Source of the DNA: CBFDBF01 sp050287965
Lineage (GTDB): Bacteria; Pseudomonadota; Gammaproteobacteria; Chromatiales; Chromatiaceae
DNA length: 64,000 nt
NCBI GenBank assembly: GCA_050287965.1
Contig: JBNKCX010000029.1
Location: 62,001-126,000, forward strand
Reading direction: 5' to 3'
A program made the position numbers and the translations under genes. Position 1 is the first letter of the stretch. Every line of letters starts with the position of its first letter. The notes below the pieces were generated by a model. That model ran no database searches. It was not told the origin of the DNA and saw only the letters and a program-made list of their open reading frames with translations. This document shows positions 27,393 through 35,265 of this stretch, piece by piece.

Positions 27393-27956
27393 TCAGGCAT
27401 GTCCCACGTCGCTGGACAGCAGGTCGAGATCGACGCCCAGCAGCAGCGCCGCCGCTTTCCAGCGTTGTTCCGGCGGCAGGTGGAACAGAATCTGGGTGTC
27501 GGCGGGGCCGCTGAGCCAGGCATTGGCGGACATTTCCTCTTCCAGCTGGCCGCTGGCCCATCCCGCGTATCCCAGCGCGATCAGGCGGTTATCCGGGCCC
27601 TGCCCGGAGGCGATGGACTCCAGGATATCCCGGGAGGTGGTCACACTGATCTGCGGGGTGATATGGAGCGTCGAGTCCCAACTCTTTTCTCCGGTGTGCA
27701 GTACGAATCCCCGTTCAGGCTGGACCGGTCCTCCCACATAAATGAGCTCTTCCCCCAATATCGATGCCCCGTCCGCGATATCCAACTGCTCGAGAATATC
27801 ATTGAGATGCAGATCCATGGGGCGGTTTACCACGATACCCATGGCACCCTGGTCGTTGTGCTCGCAGATATAGGTAACCGTTTGCGAGAAGTTCTGATCC
27901 GCCATGCGGGGCATGGCGATGAGGAACTGGTTGGTCAGATAGGGACTGTTATCCAT
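27393..27956 (-). CDS. algH: YqgE/AlgH family protein
   Basis: A 187-residue UPF0301/AlgH protein starting LTNQFLIAMPRMADQNFSQT and containing YICEHNDQGAMGIVVNRP, the family signature. The function is unsettled; in P. aeruginosa AlgH was named for an effect on alginate genes. It is encoded directly before ruvX, the usual pairing, with 26 bases between. Confidence 0.94.
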   Translation of the reverse strand: MDNSPYLTNQFLIAMPRMADQNFSQTVTYICEHNDQGAMGIVVNRPMDLHLNDILEQLDIADGASILGEELIYVGGPVQPERGFVLHTGEKSWDSTLHITPQISVTTSRDILESIASGQGPDNRLIALGYAGWASGQLEEEMSANAWLSGPADTQILFHLPPEQRWKAAALLLGVDLDLLSSDVGHA

Positions 27957-27998
27957 AGCCGATAGTATCCGTGTCTCTTACAGCTGCCGCAACCACCC

Positions 27999-28883
27999 TC
28001 ATTTTGATAGCAAGCGGTTACTGCTGAGAAACTGCCAGGTGCGGGTTATATCAAGGATATCGGTCTCTTCCCGAATTTCCTTAGGAAACGGGGCGTAGGG
28101 GGCGGCCAGCTTCACGATGCGAATGGCGGCGTCGTCCAGCAGTTTGTGGCCGGAAGACTGGCGGATCTGGATGGACAGTATGGTGCCGTCCGGATTGAGC
28201 GCCACATGCAGCATCAGATCGCCGTAGAGGCGGCGTTTCTTCGCTTCTTCCGGGTAGTTGAGATTGCCGATCCTTTCTACCTTGCGTTTCCAGGCGTCAA
28301 GATAGTTGGCGTACTTGTATTCCCGGGTGCTGGCACTGATGTGTTTGCGGCGCGGTCGTTTGGCGTAGGCCTCGGTCTTGCGATCCAGTTCCGCGGTGAG
28401 CCGGGCGATCTCGCGATTGGTTTCGGCCAGAATCTGTACGGTGCTCAATTTTTTTGGTGTCGGCGGACGTTGTTTCGTCGCGCTGGCGGTCTTGTTCTCT
28501 GACGGCGTCTGGGTGGTGATCACCTGTCGTTTCGGCTGCGTCTGAGGCGGGATCGGGGTGCTCGCCGGCCGGTTTTCCCCGATCGGTTTATCCATCGGCC
28601 TGTCCGAAGGCAGCGGTGTCTCGGTCTTGGGGCGAACTACCTCCTTTTCCTCGCCTCCACCCTGTTGGTTGGACTGGGCGAGGAAATCCGCCTCGTCCGG
28701 ATCCTTATCCTGAGTCCTGTTCTGGACGACCATAATCTCCAGGGTGCGTTCCGGGGGCGGGGCCTTGGTGGGTTTCTCCACGGAAAAGCTGACGCCGAGG
28801 ATAACGACCGCATGCCAGGCGGCGGCAACAAAAAGGGTCAATCCGAAACGGTCGAAGGCGGAGACTTGGGAAGAGCTGTTCAT
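27999..28883 (-). CDS. tonB: Energy transducer TonB
   Basis: The 294-residue protein has one N-terminal membrane helix (about 14-33), a long Pro/Lys/Gln-rich periplasmic linker (about 40-150), a short helical part (EINREIARL-like) and the C-terminal TonB domain (NYPEEAKKRRLYGDLMLHVALN...). It couples the proton-motive force to outer-membrane receptors with ExbB/ExbD, which are not in this window. The position before gshB corresponds to tonB3 of P. aeruginosa, reported to affect twitching (recalled). ATG 28883 overlaps apbE by four bases. Confidence 0.9.
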   Translation of the reverse strand: MNSSSQVSAFDRFGLTLFVAAAWHAVVILGVSFSVEKPTKAPPPERTLEIMVVQNRTQDKDPDEADFLAQSNQQGGGEEKEVVRPKTETPLPSDRPMDKPIGENRPASTPIPPQTQPKRQVITTQTPSENKTASATKQRPPTPKKLSTVQILAETNREIARLTAELDRKTEAYAKRPRRKHISASTREYKYANYLDAWKRKVERIGNLNYPEEAKKRRLYGDLMLHVALNPDGTILSIQIRQSSGHKLLDDAAIRIVKLAAPYAPFPKEIREETDILDITRTWQFLSSNRLLSK

Positions 28884-29971
28884 GGGGTCCCCGTACGACC
28901 GTGTTTCCCGTTGTCCGCCAGAGGAGGGCTGATGCGGATGGTGTGTCCTTCCTTTAGCAGGGTCAATCGTTCCTGCATGGCCGGGTTCATATAAAGCGTC
29001 CCCTCGGTGTCGATCAGCAGGACATAACGGATACCCATCTGTTTGGCTACCCTGTACCAGTCCTTCGGGCCGGCAACAAACAGCGCCGTAGCTGCGGCAT
29101 CGGCGGTGACGGCATCGGTGTGGAGGACCGTGACCGAGGCCGTGCCCACGGCCGGATAACCGCTGCGGGGATCGATAATATGGTGATAGCGCCGGCCTTC
29201 CCAGGTGAAATTCCGTTCATAATCCCCGGAGGTGAATATGCTCTCGTCGGCGCGGGCCTCGATGGTACCCAGCACCCCTGAGCCGCTGGCGTCGCGGATT
29301 CCGACGGTCCAGGGACGGCCACCCTTGGAGCCGATGGCCCGCAGGTCTCCGCCGGCGTTCAGGATGGCATTATTTATTCCCAGTTCCTGCAGATGGGCGA
29401 TAGCCAGGTCGATACCGTAGCCTTTTCCGAAGGCGCCGAAATCGAGTTTTACCGCCGGATTTCTGCAGCGCAGATTGATGCCGTTCACCTCGATATCGCT
29501 CATCTGAGGATTCTCTTTCAGCAGCCTGTCGATAAGTGCCTGATCCGGCGGACGGTGACCTTCAGGGTCGTCCCGGTGGAATCCCCAGGCGTCGATAAGG
29601 TGCCCGATGGCGGGATTGAACAGGTTATCGCTCGCGGCCGAAAGGTTCTGTCCGATTTTGATCAGCTCCAGAATGGATGGCGGGGCGGCGAAGCTTTCGT
29701 CCGATTGCAGCAGCCGGTTGACGCGGCCCAACGGACCCGGATCCCAGGCATGCCAGGCCCGGTGCATTTCCGCGAAGTCTTTTTCGATGGCGGCGGTGGC
29801 CTTGTCGGCCTGCTCCTGGGAGACGCCGGAGATGGTCAGATCCACCAGGGTGCCGAACGCCAGGAAACGGGTGGTGACAGGAGGTTTGGTCCGTTCGCAA
29901 CCCGCAAACAGCAGGGTCGAAAGTAAAAGCGACAGGATGAAAAGCTTGTGGTTTTTCGTGCTGGGGTTCAT
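28880..29971 (-). CDS. apbE: FAD:protein FMN transferase ApbE (lipoprotein)
   Basis: The 363-residue protein has a lipoprotein signal (LLSTLLFAGC, lipobox Cys about residue 25) and the ApbE domain with KLDFGAFGKGYGIDLA, NAGGDLRAIGSKGG and the C-terminal VTVLHTDAVTADAAATALF. It transfers FMN from FAD to threonines of proteins such as Rnf/Nqr subunits in the periplasm. No such target is in the window. It is coupled by ATGA overlaps to gshB upstream and tonB downstream. Confidence 0.94.
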   Translation of the reverse strand: MNPSTKNHKLFILSLLLSTLLFAGCERTKPPVTTRFLAFGTLVDLTISGVSQEQADKATAAIEKDFAEMHRAWHAWDPGPLGRVNRLLQSDESFAAPPSILELIKIGQNLSAASDNLFNPAIGHLIDAWGFHRDDPEGHRPPDQALIDRLLKENPQMSDIEVNGINLRCRNPAVKLDFGAFGKGYGIDLAIAHLQELGINNAILNAGGDLRAIGSKGGRPWTVGIRDASGSGVLGTIEARADESIFTSGDYERNFTWEGRRYHHIIDPRSGYPAVGTASVTVLHTDAVTADAAATALFVAGPKDWYRVAKQMGIRYVLLIDTEGTLYMNPAMQERLTLLKEGHTIRISPPLADNGKHGRTGTP

Positions 29972-30918
29972 TTCCTGATTCTATTCTCAATCCGGTCAAG
30001 AAGCCGGGCGCTGATATTGAGGTCGAACTGAGCGTCCAGCTCACGGATGCAGGTGGGGCTGGTGACGTTTATTTCCGTCAGGTAATCCCCGATCACGTCC
30101 AGACCCGCGAACAGGATGCCCCTGGCGCGTAGCTCAGGTCCCACCTGCTCGGCTATCCAGTTATCCCTCTCCGACAGGGGAATGCCCTTGCCGGTTCCGC
30201 CCGCAGCCAGATTTCCGCGGAACTCCCCTTCCTTCGGTATGCGTGCCAGGGCGTAAGGTATCGGTTCGCCGTCTACCATCAGGATCCTCTTGTCTCCCGC
30301 GCTTATCTCCGGGAGATAACGCTGGGCCATAATATAACGGGAACCGTCGGCTGTTAGGGTCTCGATAGTGACGTTGGTGTTCAGGTCGCCCCTGCTGAGA
30401 TGGAATATGGAGGAACCGCCCATACCACCCAGGGGTTTGAGGATGATCTGCCCCTGTTCGTCGAGAAAAGACAGGATCCTTTCCTTGTTCCCGGTGACCA
30501 GGGTCGGAGCACAGCACTGAGGGAACCAGGCGGTGAACAGCTTCTCATTGGCGTCGCGGAGGCTGCGGGGCTTGTTGACCACCAGCGCACCTTCCCGTTC
30601 CGCCTGTTCCAGGAGATAGGTGGAGTAGACGTATTCCATGTCGAAAGGGGGGTCCTTGCGCATCAGGATGACGTCCAATTCAGCCAGGGACGCGGTTCGT
30701 TCCCCCCCAAACCGAAACCAGCACGCCTTGTCCTCGATAACCTGCAATTGGCGCATGTGGGCGTAGCTATGGCCATCCCGCAGAAAAAGGTCGTCCATCT
30801 CCATGTACCAGAGCGCCCATCCGCGGCGCTGGGCTTCCAGTAACATAGCGAAAGTGCTGTCTTTTTGGATAGTGATGGAGTGGATGGGGTCCATCACCAC
30901 ACCTGTGGATATAGTCAT
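29968..30918 (-). CDS. gshB: Glutathione synthetase
   Basis: A 316-residue ATP-grasp enzyme. The start at ATG 30918 gives the conserved N-terminus with GVVMDPIHSITIQKDST. ATP-grasp motifs include IILKPLGGMGGSSIFHL and FAGLDVIGDYLTEINVTSPT. It joins gamma-glutamylcysteine to glycine. It precedes the pil-chp operon as in P. aeruginosa. A frame extending 30 codons upstream is not family-like. Confidence 0.95.
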   Translation of the reverse strand: MTISTGVVMDPIHSITIQKDSTFAMLLEAQRRGWALWYMEMDDLFLRDGHSYAHMRQLQVIEDKACWFRFGGERTASLAELDVILMRKDPPFDMEYVYSTYLLEQAEREGALVVNKPRSLRDANEKLFTAWFPQCCAPTLVTGNKERILSFLDEQGQIILKPLGGMGGSSIFHLSRGDLNTNVTIETLTADGSRYIMAQRYLPEISAGDKRILMVDGEPIPYALARIPKEGEFRGNLAAGGTGKGIPLSERDNWIAEQVGPELRARGILFAGLDVIGDYLTEINVTSPTCIRELDAQFDLNISARLLDRIENRIRK

Positions 30919-31327
30919 GGCGGGAATCATACCTGACTGTAAAGCTGTTTGCTGCGCCTGGACAGACAAGATCCTCCCCAAGATAGGAATGAATATCCCA
31001 TTTCCCACCCTTTCTCCAGGGCCGGAGTGCCGCCCGCCGGCGAGGTTGAAATCGGTCTAAGACTGTACCAGTTCCGGGTAAACTTGGGAACAAAATGTAC
31101 TAGTATGATCAATAACTTGTTGCAGAAATTTAATTTAATTGCTATTTTCTGGGGAATAAATTTCGCTTTCTAGGAATCGAGAATGGAAGGGAGCGAAATC
31201 GGGACCGCAAGCTGAAGGACCCCGGCTTTCCCGGGGTTGGATGGGACGCGCGTTGGTCCGGACTCCAGCAGATCGCCCTGCCTCTCTCAGCCAGGCCTGT
31301 CAGGATCGACACACTGCCGGACCCGCT

Positions 31328-31405
31328 GACCTAATGTTTTCAGAGAAATAGCCGATCTAATGTTTTTAGTGAACTGGCCGATCTAAATACTTCAGGAACG
31401 GCGGG
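31328..31405 (+). repeat. Tandem 26-bp imperfect repeat upstream of pilG
   Basis: Units begin at 31328, 31354 and 31380. Units 1 and 2 match at 21 of 26 positions (core CTAATGTTTT); the third unit is degenerate. Spacing equals about 2.5 DNA helix turns. The array lies 110-190 bp upstream of the pilG start, so it could be an activator site cluster, but no regulator is identified. Confidence 0.6.
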
Positions 31406-31407
31406 AA

Positions 31408-31431
31408 TGCTGGATTGCTGGATTGCTGGAT
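31408..31431 (+). repeat. Three tandem copies of TGCTGGAT
   Basis: Three perfect 8-bp copies occur directly after the 26-bp repeats and 84 bp before pilG. This is a simple sequence repeat of a length that could vary by slippage. It lies outside any coding frame. Confidence 0.7.
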
Positions 31432-31514
31432 TGAGCGAACAGGTGATTGCAATGGTTTTAGGTTTTCGATACGGGAAGAACCTTGGGTAGGCTGTGAAGG
31501 GGAGATAATAAACG

Positions 31515-31904
31515 GTGACAAATAATAATGCCGATATCTCGGGCCTCAAAGTGATGGTGATAGACGACAGTAAAACCATTCGCAGGACGGCGGAGAGCCT
31601 TCTTAAAAAAGAGGGTTGTGAAGTACTGACGGCAACGGACGGTTTTGAGGCTTTGGCGATAATCGCTGATAGTCACCCTGACGTGATCTTTGTCGACATC
31701 ATGATGCCGAGGTTGGACGGCTACCAGACCTGCGCACTGATAAAAAACAACACCGAATTTAAGAATACACCGGTCATCATGTTATCCAGCAAAGACGGAC
31801 TTTTTGATCGTGCCCGCGGGCGTATCGTGGGCTCGGAACGGTATTTGACGAAACCCTTTACCAAAGATGAACTGTTGGCCGCAATACAGCAGGTTACCGC
31901 GTAA
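31515..31904 (+). CDS. pilG: Twitching motility response regulator PilG
   Basis: A 129-residue single REC domain with acidic pocket VIDDSKTIRR, phosphoacceptor Asp61 (DVIFVDIMMP) and Lys in YLTKPF. PilG promotes pilus extension as an output of the Chp system. The start is GTG 31515 with GGGGAG upstream. It is the first gene of the pil-chp operon; pilH follows after 93 bp. Confidence 0.95.
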   Translation: MTNNNADISGLKVMVIDDSKTIRRTAESLLKKEGCEVLTATDGFEALAIIADSHPDVIFVDIMMPRLDGYQTCALIKNNTEFKNTPVIMLSSKDGLFDRARGRIVGSERYLTKPFTKDELLAAIQQVTA

Positions 31905-31997
31905 ACATCGTATAACCGAATTATTGGAACAAGGATGTTTGCGGCAGCATTATTGGGCTGAATTATTTGTAACTATCTGTTTTATTGGTGACAACAA

Positions 31998-32423
31998 ATG
32001 GCAAATCAATCAATGAGCGGCGAACACACCACCGGGGGCGGCGCTGTGGCGAACAACGGTAAAACCATTCTCGTGGTCGATGATTCCCCGACCGAGCAGT
32101 ATGTGTTGAAGGGCATCCTGGAAGGAGCTGGATATAACGTGTTGACCGCCGGTGACGGGGAAGGGGGGATTGAGCAGGCGCGCAATTCCAAACCCGACCT
32201 GATATTGATGGACGTGGTTATGCCCGGTATGAACGGTTTCCAGGCGACCCGCAAGCTCAGTCGTGATCCGGAAACGGCGGATATTCCGATCATAATGGTC
32301 ACCACAAAAGGTCAGGAAACCGACCGTACCTGGGGTATGCGGCAGGGTGCCAAGGAGTATCTGGTTAAACCGGTACTGGCGGCGGAACTGTTAGGTAAGA
32401 TCCAGGCGGTTCTGGGCATCTGA
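31998..32423 (+). CDS. pilH: Twitching motility response regulator PilH
   Basis: A 141-residue single REC domain. The acidic pocket is LVVDDSPTEQ, the phosphoacceptor Asp72 (DLILMDVVMP), and the switch Lys lies in YLVKPV. It has an unusual N-terminal extension of about 20 residues (Gly/Asn/Thr-rich) compared with the 121-residue Pseudomonas protein; GGTGA 7 bases before ATG 31998 supports that start. PilH promotes retraction and signal dampening. Confidence 0.94.
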   Translation: MANQSMSGEHTTGGGAVANNGKTILVVDDSPTEQYVLKGILEGAGYNVLTAGDGEGGIEQARNSKPDLILMDVVMPGMNGFQATRKLSRDPETADIPIIMVTTKGQETDRTWGMRQGAKEYLVKPVLAAELLGKIQAVLGI

Positions 32424-32446
32424 TCCGGGACAGAGGCAAGGAATAG

Positions 32447-32992
32447 ATGGGCGCCAACGAATCTACGGAACTTGTTCGGTTACTCCTGGATATTGAAAAG
32501 CGGAGTAAGGAGCACAATTCCGATGTGCTTGCCGGGGAGAAGAAGCAGGACGTTTGGGAAGCGGTCCTCTTTTCCGTTGCCGGCGAAAAGGTGGCCACAT
32601 CGCTGAAAGAGGTAAAAGAGATACTTAACCTCCCGTCGGTCATAACTCCGGTTCCCGGATCGAAAGGATGGGTGCGCGGGATAGCGAACGTTCGCGGAAA
32701 CCTGCTTCCGATAATCGATCTGCAGACCTATCTTGGCGGGCGTGAGATCGTGGCGGGATGGCGTTCCCGGATACTGGTTATTAATTTTGAAGGTCTTTTT
32801 GCGGGGTTAATGGTGGATGATGTGCTGGGGATGCGGCATTTTCCCAAAAATACTTTTTCCAAAATAGAACCGCCGAAGGGTCAGATTGGACAATATATCA
32901 GAGGGGCTTATACAGCGGATGCCGAGCAGTGGTCGGTGTTCAGTATACAGGCCTTGGTTGAGGACACGGGTTTTCAGGTAGCGGCAGCATAG
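32447..32992 (+). CDS. pilI: CheW-like adapter PilI
   Basis: The 181-residue CheW-domain protein has GEKVATSLKEVKEILNLPSV and VRGIANVRGNLLPIIDLQTYLGG. It links the PilJ receptor to the ChpA kinase. It sits 23 bases after pilH and about 150 bp before pilJ, in standard order. Confidence 0.94.
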   Translation: MGANESTELVRLLLDIEKRSKEHNSDVLAGEKKQDVWEAVLFSVAGEKVATSLKEVKEILNLPSVITPVPGSKGWVRGIANVRGNLLPIIDLQTYLGGREIVAGWRSRILVINFEGLFAGLMVDDVLGMRHFPKNTFSKIEPPKGQIGQYIRGAYTADAEQWSVFSIQALVEDTGFQVAAA

Positions 32993-33144
32993 CAAATTAA
33001 CTATTTGAGACGCGGGCCAGGGATGACGGTTCTTCCGGCCCACAGGTGGTCGGGAATATATCGGACCCGGCAAAACTGGGAGAAGCCGGCGCGGCACCAC
33101 CTAGATGATTGAGGAAAAAAAGCTCTTTCGGGAGATTAAGTGAC

Positions 33145-35202
33145 ATGAAAAAAAGTTCTGGCAAAGACTTGGGCGGCGGATTGGCATCCAACAAGATCGT
33201 AATCGTTCCAACCCTCGGGTTCCTGATATGTATTTCTCTGGCATTGGCGGTATTTATCCATGTGTCCAACTGGGAGAACTATGAGGAAGAGTATCTGCTT
33301 CGTGCCACGGAGTTGCGTGTATCCGCGGAACGGATAGCAAAATACGGTCTGGCGGCAGCGGGCGGAGACGAGGCCGCTTTCCCCCTGTTGGCGAAAGCCG
33401 AGCAGAATTTCGACAACCACCTGCATAAATTGAGAAACGGGGTGGAAGCGAAAGGTGTGCCGCCCGCACCGCTGGCGCTCAGCAAGGAACTCACGGAATT
33501 GAGCACGGCCTGGGAGGGGAAGGGGGAGCTGAAGGACAGCGCCGAAGATATCTTTACCAATAAAGACGCAGTGCTCTCGGTGCGTGAGTATGTGCGGGAG
33601 ATCTCTTCCACCGTGCCGCAATTGCAGGAAGTCTCGGAACAGCTCGTGGATGTTCTGGCCCAGACCGGTGCCGATCGTAATCAGCTCACGGCCGCATCGC
33701 AGCAGCTGATGCTGGCGCAACGCATCGATAAGAACGTATCCAGGGTGTTGGAGGGGGGTCAGGTTACGGCGGGTGCGATTGACCAGTTCAGCCGGGACGC
33801 GGACCGCTACGGACGGGTCCTCCAGGGCCTGTTAAACGGGAGCGCCAAACTCGGCATTACCCGGGTCACGGATCCGTCCGCCGTCGGTAAGCTGAAACAG
33901 GTGGAAGAACTTTTTACCACCATTAACGGCTATGCCGAGAAAATCATTGAAACAACGCCGCGGTTGCTCCCGGCGCTGGAAGCGGCGAGTACCATCACCA
34001 CCGTTTCCGACAAGGTTGCCGCTGCATCATTTCAGTTTATCCAGGGATTGGAAAAATCTCCCGGCCGTTTCGATTTCTTCGGTGTTAAGGCCGGTCCGGC
34101 CATGGTGGCCTTCTTCGTTATCATGTCGGGTATTTTCTTCGCCATACGTAGTTATCTCATCCTTCTGGACGCACGCCGGAACGAGGAGGAACTGAAACGG
34201 CAGAACGAGAGAAACCAGCGCGCGATTCTGACCCTTCTGGACGAAATGGGCGACCTCGCGGATGGTGACCTCACCGTAACGGCGACGGTTACCGAAGACG
34301 TGACGGGCGCCATTGCCGACTCCATCAACTACGCGGTGGAGGCACTGCGCAGCCTGGTAATCGCGATTAACGAAACCTCAGACAAGGTTTCGACTTCGGC
34401 CCAGGAGAGCCGCGCGACGGCCATGCACCTGGCGGAGGCCAGTGAGCATCAGGCAGACCAGATCACCGCCGCCACTCAGGCCATGAAGAAGATGGCCTTG
34501 GCGATGGACCAGATGTCCAGTGACGCGAACGAGTCTATGGACGTGGCCAAACAGTCGGTTGAAATCGCCGGCAAGGGCGGCGATACGGTACGTCGCACCA
34601 TCCTTGGTATGGATACCATTCGCGAACAGATCCAGGAGACTTCAAAACGTATCAAGCGACTGGGTGAAAGCTCCCAGGAGATCGGCGATATCGTGGAGAT
34701 CATCGAGGATATCGCGGATCAGACCAATATTCTGGCCCTGAACGCCGCTATGCAGGCGGCCATGGCCGGTGAGGCCGGCCGCGGTTTCGCGGTGGTTGCG
34801 GACGAAGTTCAGCGTCTCGCGGAGCGCTCCAGTAACGCCACTAAACAGATCGAAGCCCTGGTTAAAACCATTCAGGCGGATACCAACGAAGCGGTAGCCT
34901 CGATGGAGGGAACGACTTCCGAAGTGGTCAGCGGTGCCAAGCTGGCCGAGGACGCGGGTGAAGCGCTGATGGAGATTGAGAACGTGTCCAATCACATCGC
35001 CAGCGTAATTAACCAGATCGCGGCATCCGCCCAGGCGCAGTCGGCGGAGGCGTCGAAGATTGACGAGACCATGAGTGTTATCCAGGAGATCACGACTCAG
35101 ACCCTGGACGGCACCAACCAGGCTGCCTCCTCTATCGGTAACCTCGCTGAACTAGCGGATGAGCTGCAACAGTCGGTAGCCGGTTTCCGTCTCCCGGAAT
35201 GA
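33145..35202 (+). CDS. pilJ: Type IV pilus methyl-accepting chemoreceptor PilJ
   Basis: The 685-residue receptor has TM1 (about residues 17-39), a helical periplasmic PilJ ligand domain (about 40-315), TM2 (about 318-338), HAMP and a cytoplasmic signalling domain with the hairpin tip around residues 530-570 (NAAMQAAMAGEAGRGFAVVA). ATG 33145 is preferred over a TTG 12 codons upstream. It senses surface contact or pilus state and controls ChpA. No pilK methyltransferase gene follows. Confidence 0.95.
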   Translation: MKKSSGKDLGGGLASNKIVIVPTLGFLICISLALAVFIHVSNWENYEEEYLLRATELRVSAERIAKYGLAAAGGDEAAFPLLAKAEQNFDNHLHKLRNGVEAKGVPPAPLALSKELTELSTAWEGKGELKDSAEDIFTNKDAVLSVREYVREISSTVPQLQEVSEQLVDVLAQTGADRNQLTAASQQLMLAQRIDKNVSRVLEGGQVTAGAIDQFSRDADRYGRVLQGLLNGSAKLGITRVTDPSAVGKLKQVEELFTTINGYAEKIIETTPRLLPALEAASTITTVSDKVAAASFQFIQGLEKSPGRFDFFGVKAGPAMVAFFVIMSGIFFAIRSYLILLDARRNEEELKRQNERNQRAILTLLDEMGDLADGDLTVTATVTEDVTGAIADSINYAVEALRSLVIAINETSDKVSTSAQESRATAMHLAEASEHQADQITAATQAMKKMALAMDQMSSDANESMDVAKQSVEIAGKGGDTVRRTILGMDTIREQIQETSKRIKRLGESSQEIGDIVEIIEDIADQTNILALNAAMQAAMAGEAGRGFAVVADEVQRLAERSSNATKQIEALVKTIQADTNEAVASMEGTTSEVVSGAKLAEDAGEALMEIENVSNHIASVINQIAASAQAQSAEASKIDETMSVIQEITTQTLDGTNQAASSIGNLAELADELQQSVAGFRLPE

Positions 35203-35265
35203 TCGGTTGAGCAGGCTCGGGCAGATTGAATAGGGAGTCCTTCTTACTGAGGGTTGCGGCTGCAG

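Larger units (their letters stand above)
30919..31514. other. Gene-free region between gshB and pilG
   Basis: This 596-bp divergent spacer holds no convincing gene. It contains an AT-rich stretch (about 31080-31175) that is the best place for promoters, a GC hairpin at 31219-31237 (7-bp stem, loop CTTTC), tandem 26-bp repeats at 31328-31405 and an 8-bp triplet repeat at 31408-31431. A weak -35/-10-like pair lies near 31120-31145 but matches consensus poorly and is not called. Confidence 0.7.

Noticed and set aside
31190..31245. Possible cyclic-di-GMP riboswitch before pilG
   Set aside because: A CGCAAGC-like stretch and hairpin are present, but the conserved aptamer core and tetraloop receptor pattern are missing.
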